Part shown: piece by piece, positions 1 through 8,549 of the stretch
Layout of the letters: each line of letters starts with the position of its first letter
Numbering within the stretch: the first letter of the stretch is position 1
Assembly (NCBI RefSeq): GCF_017948245.1
Contig: NZ_CP072865.1
Coordinates: 1,761,501 to 1,825,500, forward strand
DNA length: 64,000 bases
Origin: Rhizobium sp. NLR16a
Lineage (GTDB): Bacteria > Pseudomonadota > Alphaproteobacteria > Rhizobiales > Rhizobiaceae
Reading direction: 5' to 3'
Notes under the pieces: generated by a model
Databases searched by the model: none
Seen by the model: the letters and a program-made list of their open reading frames with translations, nothing else
What the model was told of the DNA's origin: nothing
Translations under genes and position numbers: made by a program

Positions 1-10
1 CGGAGCCGCG

Positions 11-1492
11 TCAACCGATGCCGTCGTAGGTGACGAAGGCCATCATGCCCGACGCCATGTGGTAGAGGTGATGGCAGTGCAGCGGCCAGCGGCCGGGATT
101 GTCGGCGTCGAACGCCAGGACGACGCTCGCCATCGGCGGCAGCAGAACCGTGTCCCTGACCGCGCCGGCGACGGGGGTTCCGTTGATGCCGACCACCTGG
201 AAATGATGCCCGTGCAGGTGCATCGGATGCGCCATCATCGAGGAATTGGTGATGGCGATCTCGATCCGCTCGCCGCGTTTGACCACCAGACCGTCCGCGC
301 CGTCGATGCCCCAGGCGTAGGAGGCCATGTCGCCGCCCAGCGACAGCTTGAAGAGGCGGTCTGTGGCGCGAGCAGCCAGCGGTCTCAGGGAAAGTAGTCG
401 CTGTTCCAGACCGAGCCCGAGGACTGGCCCCTTGGCGTCACCCGCGTCCGCGACCCTACGAACGTCCGCGCCAGCCGTGGCAAGGATCACGCCTGTGCGT
501 TCCAATGCTCCTTCGCGCAGAGCAAGGACGGGAAACGCGCCGCCATCCTTCGGAATGCTGAGGCGAATGTCGAGGCGCTGTCCCATCGACACCGGGAAGG
601 ACGTCCCGGCGACCGGCTGCACGCCCTGCCCGTCGACGGCAAACAGTTCCCCGGAGAGGCTCCCCGTGTCGATGGTGAATGCGGTGGCGGTGGCGCCGTT
701 GATGATGCGCAGGCGGATTCGGCCGCCTTTCTCGACCTTTACGATCTCGGGATCGTCGAGCGTTTGGTCGTTGGCGAGATAGGCGTCATAGTCGATGTCG
801 TTGACATCCATGGCCATTGCCGGCGTCGCCATGCCCGCCATGTTGTCGCCGGACATCATATGCTGCATGCCGGCCATACCTTGCATCGAGCCGAGGTGAG
901 CCGGCATGCCGCCGGAGGCGCCGTTCCCTTTCAGCTTTGCCAGCAATTCCTCCGCCGACAGAAACGAGAAATCGTGGAGCAGCACGATCACCTCCTGTTC
1001 GTCGCGCAGCTTGTCATCTGCCGCCTGCACGATCAGCGGAGCCGCGAGCAGGTTCTGCTCCTGTAGCGTATGGGCGTGCATCCAGTGCGTACCGCCCGCG
1101 CCAACCGGGAAGGTGTAGTGGCGACTTTCCGATGGCTTCAGCAGTGCGGCCGGATTGTCTGGGACGCCATCTGCAGCCCAGGGCGGGGTCAGACCGTGCC
1201 AGTGGATCAGCGTCGGCTGGTCGATGGCGCTCGACAGCACGACGTCGAATTCCGTTCCGGCGTCCAACGCGAGTCCCGGCGTTCCGTCCGGTCGGACGAG
1301 GCCGAAGACGCGGGCGGACTTGCCCTTCACCTCAATGGTTCGATAGCCGATCGAGAGTGCATGAGGTGTCATCTGTGGTGCGGATGAGGGTCCGGCCTGC
1401 TGCGCGAAGGCGCAGAGGGGTCGAAGGCCGGTCGATGTGCCGAGCGCTGCAGCGCCGGCCATCAGACCATTCAAGAAATTACGGCGATTCAT
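11..1492 (-). CDS. Tat-exported multicopper oxidase (CopA/CueO-like)
   Basis: A 493-residue three-domain multicopper oxidase, likely periplasmic and active in copper detoxification or Cu(I) oxidation. All copper motifs are visible: HWHG near residue 98, a HAH motif about 40 residues later, and the C-terminal HPMHLHGHHF and LHCHHLYHMASGMM motifs that hold the type 1/2/3 coppers. A Met/His-rich insert near residues 195-230 (repeated GM, MQHMM) resembles the Cu(I)-binding loops of CueO and CopA. The N-terminus NRRNFLNG followed by a hydrophobic stretch is a twin-arginine signal. I chose the ATG at 1492 because the signal begins there and AAGGAC lies upstream; an in-frame ATG at 1549 would add 19 uncharged-poor residues before it. 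It is the last gene of a three-gene leftward operon behind a FixK/FNR box. The exact substrate cannot be read from sequence. Confidence 0.9.
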   Translation of the reverse strand: MNRRNFLNGLMAGAAALGTSTGLRPLCAFAQQAGPSSAPQMTPHALSIGYRTIEVKGKSARVFGLVRPDGTPGLALDAGTEFDVVLSSAIDQPTLIHWHGLTPPWAADGVPDNPAALLKPSESRHYTFPVGAGGTHWMHAHTLQEQNLLAAPLIVQAADDKLRDEQEVIVLLHDFSFLSAEELLAKLKGNGASGGMPAHLGSMQGMAGMQHMMSGDNMAGMATPAMAMDVNDIDYDAYLANDQTLDDPEIVKVEKGGRIRLRIINGATATAFTIDTGSLSGELFAVDGQGVQPVAGTSFPVSMGQRLDIRLSIPKDGGAFPVLALREGALERTGVILATAGADVRRVADAGDAKGPVLGLGLEQRLLSLRPLAARATDRLFKLSLGGDMASYAWGIDGADGLVVKRGERIEIAITNSSMMAHPMHLHGHHFQVVGINGTPVAGAVRDTVLLPPMASVVLAFDADNPGRWPLHCHHLYHMASGMMAFVTYDGIG

Positions 1493-1597
1493 TGCAGTTG
1501 GTCCTTTATCCGGATCGGCGGTGCCGACCATTGGTCTGGGTGTCCGCAAGGAGGCCCGCGGAACGACTGGATAGCGCCGAGGCGCAATCCGGCATCC

Positions 1598-1981
1598 TCA
1601 GACTGGGAAACGAGGAGGGCCTAGCGTGGGAGGAGACGCCAGGCCGCTGCCGGTCTGATTGCGCCACGCAAAAGGAAGAAAAGAACTTTGGGCTGCCGGA
1701 GCTTCGAGACGGTCGATCAAGACCGCGGCAATGCAAAAACCGCATGGCGCGGAGCAGCAGGCTTTATGGTCGGGTGCTTGAGAGCCGGTATGACGCCAGG
1801 TATGGGCATCGCTGTGGAGGGGGGAGCGTTCGAACTGCTCTTGGACCGAAGGGTCATGAACCGAACCGTCATGGCATTGCATCGCTTGCAAGCCGGACGC
1901 CGGAACGAAAAGAAGCGCCAGCGCGATCAGGACGGCCTGCAATGCGCTCATCCAATCGAAACAGCAGCGGTCGGCGGCCAT
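1598..1981 (-). CDS. Small secreted Cys/His-rich protein, probably metal-related
   Basis: I do not recognise a named family with certainty; it resembles DUF2946-like proteins found beside copper genes. The 127-residue product has a hydrophobic segment (about residues 14-32) that looks like a signal peptide or membrane anchor. A His/Cys-rich stretch follows (HDGSVHD, HSDAHTWRH, then DHKACCSAPCGFC), plausible as a metal-binding site. The start at 1981 has GGAG about 11 bases upstream and lies 20 bp after the preceding gene; a start at 1951 would give 117 residues. It sits between a DUF5676-like membrane protein and a multicopper oxidase in one direction, so a role in copper handling is inferred from context only. 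Confidence 0.6.
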   Translation of the reverse strand: MAADRCCFDWMSALQAVLIALALLFVPASGLQAMQCHDGSVHDPSVQEQFERSPLHSDAHTWRHTGSQAPDHKACCSAPCGFCIAAVLIDRLEAPAAQSSFLPFAWRNQTGSGLASPPTLGPPRFPV

Positions 1982-2001
1982 CTGTCCGGCTCCGTTCCCC
2001 C

Positions 2002-2307
2002 TCAGCCGAAACGTCGGCTGATGAAATTGAAGATAGTGGCAATCAGCGCACCCGCATAGCCGCCGAAGATAAGGCTTTGAACGATGCCGAGCGCCAAGCT
2101 TCGAACATCGAAACCGGTCAGCCCCAGGTAGAACTGCAGCCATGGCCTATGCAGACCCCATTCCGGGGCGATGAAACCGAGCAGCATGCACAGCAGGAAT
2201 GAGATGGTGGCGAAGGCGGCGAGCGTCGCGCCGAGCACCGGCACGGAGACATGCGCCGACATCGCCGGGGAACTTGCAGGTTGAGCATGAAGAACAGTGT
2301 TTGCCAT
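2002..2307 (-). CDS. DUF5676-like small inner-membrane protein
   Basis: A 101-residue membrane protein with two predicted transmembrane segments: about residues 27-47 and about 70-92, ending NFISRRFG. The overall pattern (helix, short loop with a Trp/Leu-rich stretch, helix ending in an aromatic-Asn motif) matches DUF5676 membrane proteins, which often lie beside copper-resistance genes. The ATG at 2307 has a strong GGAGG seven bases upstream. An in-frame ATG at 2355 would add 16 residues that overlap the leader and is less likely. It is the first gene of the operon leading to the multicopper oxidase, and a perfect FixK/FNR box lies 76 bp upstream. Its molecular function is unknown. Confidence 0.72.
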   Translation of the reverse strand: MANTVLHAQPASSPAMSAHVSVPVLGATLAAFATISFLLCMLLGFIAPEWGLHRPWLQFYLGLTGFDVRSLALGIVQSLIFGGYAGALIATIFNFISRRFG

Positions 2308-2382
2308 CGAGCGATCCTCCGACCGGCCGCGGTTGCAGCCGTGACGACAGCGCAATCATCTGCCCGCTCGTCGCAAACTTCC

Positions 2383-2396
2383 TTGATTCAAATCAA
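2383..2396 (-). promoter_or_regulatory. FixK/FNR-type anaerobox upstream of the copper-oxidase operon
   Basis: The sequence TTGATTCAAATCAA matches the FNR/FixK/FnrN consensus TTGAT-N4-ATCAA at every defined position. It is centred 82 bp before the start codon of the DUF5676-like gene and so can sit near -41.5 of a leader of about 40 nt. The site is symmetric, but the only gene starting nearby reads leftward. In rhizobia such boxes mark genes induced by low oxygen through FixL/FixJ-FixK or FnrN. Confidence 0.78.
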
Positions 2397-2463
2397 ATAC
2401 GGAAGCCGCCCGACGCTAAGGCTCGCCCGGCGCCTTCGAATGCCGCTTGTACGCGAGATGCGG

Positions 2464-3969
2464 TCAGGGGAGCCCAGCTTTGCGGTAACCATCGACGAAA
2501 TGCTCAAGCGTAGCCGCCTCGCGGAAAGGCTCCATCGTCGCCCAGTGACTGGTTGAAAAATGGGGGTTGGCGACGAGGAACAGTTCGGCTTCGGCACGCG
2601 CCTCGTCGAGCCGGCCGAGCTGGGCCAGGCTGGCCGCCAGGAACCGGCGTGAGCTTGTGCGATAGGTCTCATCCCGCCGCAGCGTCTCGATAGCGGCCTC
2701 GTATTTCCCCGCCGCATACTGCGCTTGGCCGAGCGCCAGATAATACCAGCTTGCCGGAAAGGGGTTCAGCCGGAATGCCTTGCCGATATGCTCCAGCCCC
2801 TCGTCGATCCGTCCGGCGAGGACCGAGATATCGGATAATGCGGCAAAGGTGTCCGCCTCATTCGGATCGAGTTCGATTGCCTTGGCGAATTGAGCATCCG
2901 CCTCGACGAAATCGCGTGCATAAGCAAGCAGATAGGCGAGAACCCAACGGCAGCCGGCATCGTTCGGATCGATCGCAATAGCCTTACGCGCCAGTTCCAG
3001 AGCAGCGTCGCGGTTCGATTCCGTCGGCCCGCCGCTATGGACCCATCCCATCCAGTGGTTCATGGCAAGCCAGCGATAGGCCTCGGCATAGTCCGGGTCG
3101 AGGCTGACAGCGCGCGTCAGCATCAGATGCGCTTCCTCGGCTGCCTGCGGGGAATCGTCCATCAGCTTGCGCGCCCGCACGCAAAGGTCGTAGGCATCGA
3201 GGTTCTTCGGCCGATTTCGCGGCGGCGGCGCGCGCAGCCGACCGAGCAGCGCTTCGACGATCCTGGCCGTCACCTCGTCCTGAACCGCGAAGATATCGTC
3301 CAGGCTGCGATCGATGCGATCCGCCCAGAGATGATCGCCGCTCGCCGCGTCGATCAGCTTGGCGTTGATGCGCACGCGCCCGGCGGCACGCCTTGCGCTG
3401 CCCTCGAGCAGGTAGCGCACACCGAGCTCCTCGGCGATTTCTCGCACGTGCGTGGCTCGGCCCTTGTAGGCGAAGACCGAGTTGCGGGCGATGACGAACA
3501 GCCCGGGCATCCTGGAGAGGTCGGTGATAAGGTCTTCCGTCAGCCCGTCCGCGAAGGATTCCTGTTCGGGATCGTTGCCGATATTCAGGAAGGGCAGCAC
3601 GGCGATCGACGGTTTATCAGGCAGCGGCAAGGTTTTTCGCCTCATGCCGCTCAGCCGATGCACGGCTCCCGTGAAGCGGTAACCGACGCGCGGAACCGTT
3701 GCAATCCATTCACCGCCGCCGGCGGACGAGCCGAGCAGCTTGCGCAGCCGCGCGATCTGGACGGTGAGGTTGCCTTCCTCGACCGCCATGCCTTGCCAGG
3801 CCGCGTCCATCAGATCGGTCTTCGCGAGGATTTCTCCCGTTCGCCCGACGAGCGCCGCAAGCAGCTTCAGCCCGCGGTGGCTGATGGCAACGGGATCATC
3901 GTTCCGAAGCAGCGTTCCCGCATCCGGATCAAGCACGAACGGACCAAAGGCAAAGCGCGATCCCTGCAT
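2464..3969 (-). CDS. Winged-helix transcriptional regulator with TolB-like and TPR domains
   Basis: A 501-residue cytoplasmic regulator of the kind often misnamed adenylate cyclase in rhizobia. Residues 1-105 form an OmpR/CadC-type winged helix, with the recognition segment near EEGNLTVQIARLRKLL and ending in the typical VPRVGYRF. Residues about 117-240 match the domain beginning SIAVLPFLN and containing FADGLTEDLITDLS, common in TPR-linked regulators. From about 255 to the end are repeated TPR-like helices (for example AIAIDPNDAGCRWVLAY and AIELDPNEADTFAALS). No cyclase catalytic domain and no transmembrane helix is visible, unlike CadC. It diverges from an MFS transporter with 139 bp between the starts, so that transporter is the obvious candidate target. 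The inducer is unknown. Confidence 0.82.
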   Translation of the reverse strand: MQGSRFAFGPFVLDPDAGTLLRNDDPVAISHRGLKLLAALVGRTGEILAKTDLMDAAWQGMAVEEGNLTVQIARLRKLLGSSAGGGEWIATVPRVGYRFTGAVHRLSGMRRKTLPLPDKPSIAVLPFLNIGNDPEQESFADGLTEDLITDLSRMPGLFVIARNSVFAYKGRATHVREIAEELGVRYLLEGSARRAAGRVRINAKLIDAASGDHLWADRIDRSLDDIFAVQDEVTARIVEALLGRLRAPPPRNRPKNLDAYDLCVRARKLMDDSPQAAEEAHLMLTRAVSLDPDYAEAYRWLAMNHWMGWVHSGGPTESNRDAALELARKAIAIDPNDAGCRWVLAYLLAYARDFVEADAQFAKAIELDPNEADTFAALSDISVLAGRIDEGLEHIGKAFRLNPFPASWYYLALGQAQYAAGKYEAAIETLRRDETYRTSSRRFLAASLAQLGRLDEARAEAELFLVANPHFSTSHWATMEPFREAATLEHFVDGYRKAGLP

Positions 3970-4108
3970 AAAGCGGATCTATAGTCCGTTTGGAAGTTTT
4001 TGAGAACGTTTTGGCGAGGCTTAATTACGCCGCTCCCCCTATCCTGCAGAATTCCATCCTCTTTCAACTCATGGGCTCGACCCACCATTGATCAAGGAGG
4101 AGATCTGC

Positions 4109-5311
4109 ATGACCACCGCAAGCACGACATCACAGAGCGAGGATCGGATTCCATGGACTGCGATGGCCGGCATTATCGCGACGGTGACGGTGTTTGCCGC
4201 GGCGCAGGGACTGACCTACCCGCTGCTGAGTTTCATCCTGGAGCGACAGGGAATAACATCAGGCCTGATCGGCCTCTCGGCAGCGATGACGCCACTGGGT
4301 TTCATCATATCGGCGCCCCTCATTCCGGCGCTTTCGCGAGGCGTAGGCGGGGCGCGGCTGGCCATCCTCTGTTCGATCCTGGCTGCCCTTACCCTGGTCG
4401 CGATTGCCGGGACCCAGCAGGTCTGGGCCTGGATGCCGCTGCGTTTCCTGCTCGGCTTCTTTGCCAATCCGCTCTACGTGATCAGCGAAACCTGGCTGAT
4501 CACGATCACGCCGGCACCGCGCCGCGGCCGAATCCTCGGCCTCTATTCATCGATCGTTTCGGCTGGTTTCGGCATCGGCCCACTATCCCTGGGCCTCGCC
4601 GGCACGGAAGGCTGGCCCCCCTTCACGATCGGCATCACGGCCTTCCTTGCCTGCGGCCTGATCGTGCTTGCCGTTGCCCCACACCTGCCTGACATGCCCG
4701 ACGAAGGCAAGGCAACGTCGGTCGGCGGCTTCTTCGCGCTGGCGCCGCTGCTGCTGTTTGCGGTTTTCACCGCCGCCGCCTTCGAGCAGATCCTGCTTTC
4801 CCTGTTCACCGTTTATGGAACGGTACTCGGCAGCGCCGAGGAGCGTATCGCTTCGCTCATCACTTGTTTCGTCGCCGGCAATGCCATACTGCAGATCCTG
4901 CTCGGGCGGGCGGCCGAGCGGTTCGGCGCGCCGCGGACCATGTTGTTCTGTGTGCTGGCTTGCCTCACCGGCTGCCTGCTGCTGGCGTTCATCTTCAACA
5001 CCTGGCTCGTCTGGCCGCTGGTTTTTATCTGGGGCGGTGTCTCCTTCGGGCTCTACACCACATCGCTGATCGAGCTCGGCGAGCGTTTCAACGGCCGGAC
5101 CCTGCTCGCCGGCAATGCAGCCTTCGCCTTCGCATGGGGCATCGGCGGCATGGCGGGCTCGCCGGCGGCCGGACTGGCGATGCAGCTGATCGGGCCTCAG
5201 GGTCTGCCACTATCTCTCGGTCTGCTCAGCGGTGTCCTGGCATTGCTTCTTTGGGGTGAGAAACGGCGCGGCGCCGCCTCTGACCGGCGCCCTCCCCGAT
5301 CGCCGCAGTGA
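4109..5311 (+). CDS. MFS transporter, 12-helix type
   Basis: A 400-residue inner-membrane permease of the major facilitator superfamily with about 12 hydrophobic segments. The cytoplasmic loop after the fourth helix contains RRGRILGLYSS, matching the MFS signature region. The ATG at 4109 is preceded by AAGGAGG at eight bases; an upstream in-frame ATG at 4088 contains that ribosome site and is rejected. Its length and topology suit a drug or sugar efflux permease, but the substrate cannot be determined. It is divergent from the winged-helix/TPR regulator and is followed 72 bp later by a LacI-family regulator, so either may control it. Confidence 0.85.
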   Translation: MTTASTTSQSEDRIPWTAMAGIIATVTVFAAAQGLTYPLLSFILERQGITSGLIGLSAAMTPLGFIISAPLIPALSRGVGGARLAILCSILAALTLVAIAGTQQVWAWMPLRFLLGFFANPLYVISETWLITITPAPRRGRILGLYSSIVSAGFGIGPLSLGLAGTEGWPPFTIGITAFLACGLIVLAVAPHLPDMPDEGKATSVGGFFALAPLLLFAVFTAAAFEQILLSLFTVYGTVLGSAEERIASLITCFVAGNAILQILLGRAAERFGAPRTMLFCVLACLTGCLLLAFIFNTWLVWPLVFIWGGVSFGLYTTSLIELGERFNGRTLLAGNAAFAFAWGIGGMAGSPAAGLAMQLIGPQGLPLSLGLLSGVLALLLWGEKRRGAASDRRPPRSPQ

Positions 5312-5383
5312 AGTGTCAGATCAATGTCATCGAAACCCTTTAAAGCGCCCCCCAATGAATTGGATTGATGCGAGGTGCTTTTG

Positions 5384-6352
5384 ATGGCGACATTGCAGCA
5401 GGTCGCGTTCCGGGCAGGATGTTCGCTGGCGACCGCAAGCAGAGTTCTCAGCCGCAACGGACCAGCCAGCGATCTGATGGTGCGCAGGGTGCGCCGCGCC
5501 GCCGCAGAACTCGGCTATCATGCGGCCGGACGGCTCGGCCGCAGGCCGGTGGTCGGCGTCTTAATTCCAAGCATCACCAATCCGGTCTTTGCCTCGTCGC
5601 TATCAAGCATCCAGAACCGCATGCTGGTCGCCGGCCATGGCGTGTTGATCGCCCAGTCGAATTACGATCCGGCACGCGAGGCCGATGCCGTCGCGGCGCT
5701 GCTGAACGACCGACCGACAGGGCTGATCCTGACTGTTTGCGATCCGTCGACCAGCGAGGCGCTGCTTGCCAGGCTGCCGCCGACCGTGCTGCTCCACAAC
5801 CGGCCGACGGCACAGTTTCCGGCGGCGGTCACCGCCGACAATCGCGGCGCCGGCCGGGAGATCGCCACCTTCCTGATCGGCAGGGGCCATCGCCGCATTC
5901 TCTTCCTCTCCGGCAATTTCGCCGCCTCCGACCGGGCGCGGCTTCGCTACCAGGGTTATCTCGACGCGCTGGCCGATGCCGGGCTGGCACCACTCGATGC
6001 CGTGCAGATCCCCTTCGTCGGCAGTTACGACCAGCTCGATCTCAGCACCATCATGACCGCGCTTGCGCCGACGGCGATCATCGCCTCCAACGATCTTCTG
6101 GCGCTCGGCGTCATTGGCGCGCTGAAGCGTGAGGGGCTTTCGGTGCCTGGGGATATTTCGGTCGCCGGCTTCGACGGCATCGCCATCGGCCGGCTGATCG
6201 ATCCGCCGCTGACGACCATTGAAATGCCGGATGCCAGCATGGGGGCGACGGCGGCCTCGCTGCTTCTCGACATGGCGGAGAATGCCGCCCCTGCCCGCCA
6301 TCTCGATGTCGCCTTTACGCTGCGCCGCGGCGGCACGGTGCGGCCCATCTGA
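5384..6352 (+). CDS. LacI-family transcriptional regulator
   Basis: A 322-residue DNA-binding repressor. Residues about 3-22 form the LacI helix-turn-helix (LQQVAFRAGCSLATASRVLS) followed by the hinge region. From residue about 55 the protein has a periplasmic-binding-protein-like effector domain, with VVGVLIPSITNPVFA at its start and the typical ASNDLLALGVIGALKREGLSVPGDISVAGFD region. The ATG at 5384 has GAGG about 10 bases upstream; a GTG at 5375 is an alternative. It is convergent with the CUT1 ABC transporter operon at 6425-11470, and members of this family usually control neighbouring sugar operons, so that operon is the likely target. Confidence 0.88.
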   Translation: MATLQQVAFRAGCSLATASRVLSRNGPASDLMVRRVRRAAAELGYHAAGRLGRRPVVGVLIPSITNPVFASSLSSIQNRMLVAGHGVLIAQSNYDPAREADAVAALLNDRPTGLILTVCDPSTSEALLARLPPTVLLHNRPTAQFPAAVTADNRGAGREIATFLIGRGHRRILFLSGNFAASDRARLRYQGYLDALADAGLAPLDAVQIPFVGSYDQLDLSTIMTALAPTAIIASNDLLALGVIGALKREGLSVPGDISVAGFDGIAIGRLIDPPLTTIEMPDASMGATAASLLLDMAENAAPARHLDVAFTLRRGGTVRPI

Positions 6353-6370
6353 GACGCTTGAAAACAAGAA

Positions 6371-6399
6371 GGGCCGCCCTGCGCTCGGCGTAGCGGCCC
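6371..6399. terminator. Stem-loop between convergent lacI-like and sugar-binding genes
   Basis: Arms GGGCCGC (6371-6377) and GCGGCCC (6393-6399) pair perfectly. On the minus strand the stem is followed by TTCTTGTTTT, a good rho-independent tail for the ABC operon ending at 6425. It may also stop the regulator gene ending at 6352. Confidence 0.65.
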
Positions 6400-6424
6400 A
6401 ACTCTTTCCTTATCGGAAAAGCGA

Positions 6425-7690
6425 TCAGCTGCGCGGCAGCATGCCCCCGACATCAGCGGCCGCGTCGTCGAGCGCTTCCTTCGGCTCGGCCGACTGGTCG
6501 ACGATGCGCGAGAGGTTGTCGACGATCGTCTGGGTGACCTTGACGCCGTTCGAGCCGGGGAAGGCATACCAGGGGATCATCACCGGCATCTGGCTGAGGC
6601 CAGCCTGGAACAGCGGGTTCTGCTTGTAGAAATCGCCGAGATATTCGGGCGACTTGGCGGCGAGCTCGTTGTTCGGGACATAACCGGTGCCGGGCACGAC
6701 GACCGAGGCGCCGTAAGGGCCGGCAGCGAATTTGGCGAACTTCCAGGCGGCGTCCTGCTTGGCGGCGTCATGCGTTACGATGACGACGGCGTTACCGCCC
6801 GTCGGCAAGCGGCCGCTTAGCGGATCGATCAGCGGGATCTTGGCGGTGCGCAGATCGAACTTGTTACCAACGTTCTTGATCGTATTGCGCAAGGCGCCCG
6901 TCGTCTGGAATTCGAAACCGACCTTGCCGGCCGCGAAAGCCTGTTCGCCGGCGGGCTTGGTGAAAACCGGCATGCCGCCTTCGGTGACGAGGCGATGCAG
7001 GACTTCGACGGCCTTCTTGCCCTCCGGACCGTTGAAGGCGACCTTGCTTTCGTCGTCGCTCAGCATCTTGCCGCCGGCGCCGAAGAGGAGCGCGGAAAAC
7101 ATCCAGTCATCGCCCTGCCAGCGGAAATCGATGCCGTCGACGCCGTTGCCGAGCGCTTTGATCTTACCACCGAGCGCGATGACCTCGTCCCAGGTCTTCG
7201 GCGGATTATCGGGATTGCCGCCGGCCGCCTTCACGAGATCGGCGTTGTAATACATGATCGGGTTGGAAGTGGCGAAAGCGAGACCGACCTGCTTGCCCTT
7301 GACCTGGGCGAGCTTGAGGATCGTGTCAGAGAAGCCCTGCTCGGCCATGTTGCCGTCCTTCTGGACGAGCGGGCCGAGATCGATGGCGACGTCGCGCTCG
7401 TCGAGCATGCGCAGGCGGTTCAGGCCGATAAAGGTGATGTCGGGCATTTCGCTGGTGCCGGCCTGACGAAGGATCGTCTGGATGCCTTCCTCATAGGTCG
7501 CGGACGGGCTGGCGAACTGAATCTTGATGTCGGGGTTCTCAGCCATGAATTTCTTCGAGATCGTGTCCATCACGTCCTTGAAGAAGCCCGGCATCGGGTA
7601 ATGAACCGTCAGCGTCGTCTCGGCATGCGCCGGAAGCGCGATTGCCAGGGATACGGCCGCTGCGGCGAGAAGCTGGGTGATATGTTTCAT
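6425..7690 (-). CDS. CUT1 ABC transporter periplasmic solute-binding protein (UgpB-like)
   Basis: A 421-residue periplasmic binding protein of the SBP_bac_1 (MalE/UgpB) family. It has a cleavable signal peptide (MKHITQLL, hydrophobic core, cleavage after AHA near residue 23). The mature protein begins TTLTVHYPMPGFFKDVMDTI, and later segments such as SNPIMYYNADLVKAAGGNPD and PKTWDEVIALG are typical of family 1 sugar or glycerol-phosphate binding proteins. It is the last gene of a leftward operon, 25 bp after the second permease. The placement of the binding protein last, with a phosphoesterase first, is unusual. The ligand is not certain; sn-glycerol-3-phosphate or a phosphodiester is possible. 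Confidence 0.88.
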   Translation of the reverse strand: MKHITQLLAAAAVSLAIALPAHAETTLTVHYPMPGFFKDVMDTISKKFMAENPDIKIQFASPSATYEEGIQTILRQAGTSEMPDITFIGLNRLRMLDERDVAIDLGPLVQKDGNMAEQGFSDTILKLAQVKGKQVGLAFATSNPIMYYNADLVKAAGGNPDNPPKTWDEVIALGGKIKALGNGVDGIDFRWQGDDWMFSALLFGAGGKMLSDDESKVAFNGPEGKKAVEVLHRLVTEGGMPVFTKPAGEQAFAAGKVGFEFQTTGALRNTIKNVGNKFDLRTAKIPLIDPLSGRLPTGGNAVVIVTHDAAKQDAAWKFAKFAAGPYGASVVVPGTGYVPNNELAAKSPEYLGDFYKQNPLFQAGLSQMPVMIPWYAFPGSNGVKVTQTIVDNLSRIVDQSAEPKEALDDAAADVGGMLPRS

Positions 7691-7715
7691 CGCTCGTTCT
7701 CCTGAGTTGAACCGA

Positions 7716-8549
7716 TCAGCCTTTGAGACCGGTCATGGTGATGCCCTCGACGAAACGCTTCTGCGCAAGCAGGAAGGCGATGACGAGGGGAAGGGTAATC
7801 ATGAGGGTGGCGGCCATTAGCGCGCCGTAGTCGTCGCCGGCTTCGGCGGCGCGAAAATACATCAGCCCGAGCGGCGGCGTGGCGTAGTCCTGCCTGCTGA
7901 TGACGACCAGCGGCCAGTAGAGGTCATTCCAGTGCGCGACGACCGAGAAGATGGCGAAGGCGGTGACTGCAGGCCAGGCATTCGGCACGATGACGCGAGC
8001 GACGATGCCGAGCTCGGACATGCCGTCGAGACGCGCAGCATGGATGAGATCATCCGGCATGGCGCGAAAGAACTGCAGAAACATGAAGATCGCGAAGACC
8101 GAAATGGTGAAGGGCGCAACGAGGGCGGCGTAGCCGTTGAGCAGCGAGGCGTGGTCGAAGGCGACATAGAGCGGCAAGGCGGTCGCATGGATCGGCACCA
8201 GCAGGCCGAGCATGACCAGCACTATCATGGCACGGGCGGCCCCAAAGCGCAGCTTCGCCATCGCATAGGCGCAAGGGATCGCCACCAGCACCTGGAAGAA
8301 GAAGATCAGCCCACAGACGACGACGCCGTTCCACAGGAGCCGCGCCATCGGCACCCGGCTCAGGGCCCTGGCAAAATTCTCCGCATAGGTGAGGTGCGCC
8401 GGGATCAACGACAGCGACGAGGTAAAAATATCGCTCTGCGCCTTGCCTGCCGCCGAAATCATGAAGACGTAGGGCGAAAGGAAGATGATCGCGCCCAGGG
8501 AAAGCAGCGTCAGGCGGATGATCCGGCCGAGGGAAAAAACGCGCGTCAT
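7716..8549 (-). CDS. CUT1 ABC transporter permease, UgpE/MalG-like
   Basis: A 277-residue inner-membrane permease with six predicted helices. The cytoplasmic EAA-type loop is visible around residues 165-185 (IHAARLDGMSELGIVARVIVPNAWPA), where it contacts the ATPase. The C-terminus KRFVEGITMTGLKG is characteristic of UgpE/MalG-type permeases. It overlaps the upstream permease by 4 bp, so translation is probably coupled. It works with the second permease, the UgpC-like ATPase and the binding protein of this operon. Confidence 0.9.
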   Translation of the reverse strand: MTRVFSLGRIIRLTLLSLGAIIFLSPYVFMISAAGKAQSDIFTSSLSLIPAHLTYAENFARALSRVPMARLLWNGVVVCGLIFFFQVLVAIPCAYAMAKLRFGAARAMIVLVMLGLLVPIHATALPLYVAFDHASLLNGYAALVAPFTISVFAIFMFLQFFRAMPDDLIHAARLDGMSELGIVARVIVPNAWPAVTAFAIFSVVAHWNDLYWPLVVISRQDYATPPLGLMYFRAAEAGDDYGALMAATLMITLPLVIAFLLAQKRFVEGITMTGLKG

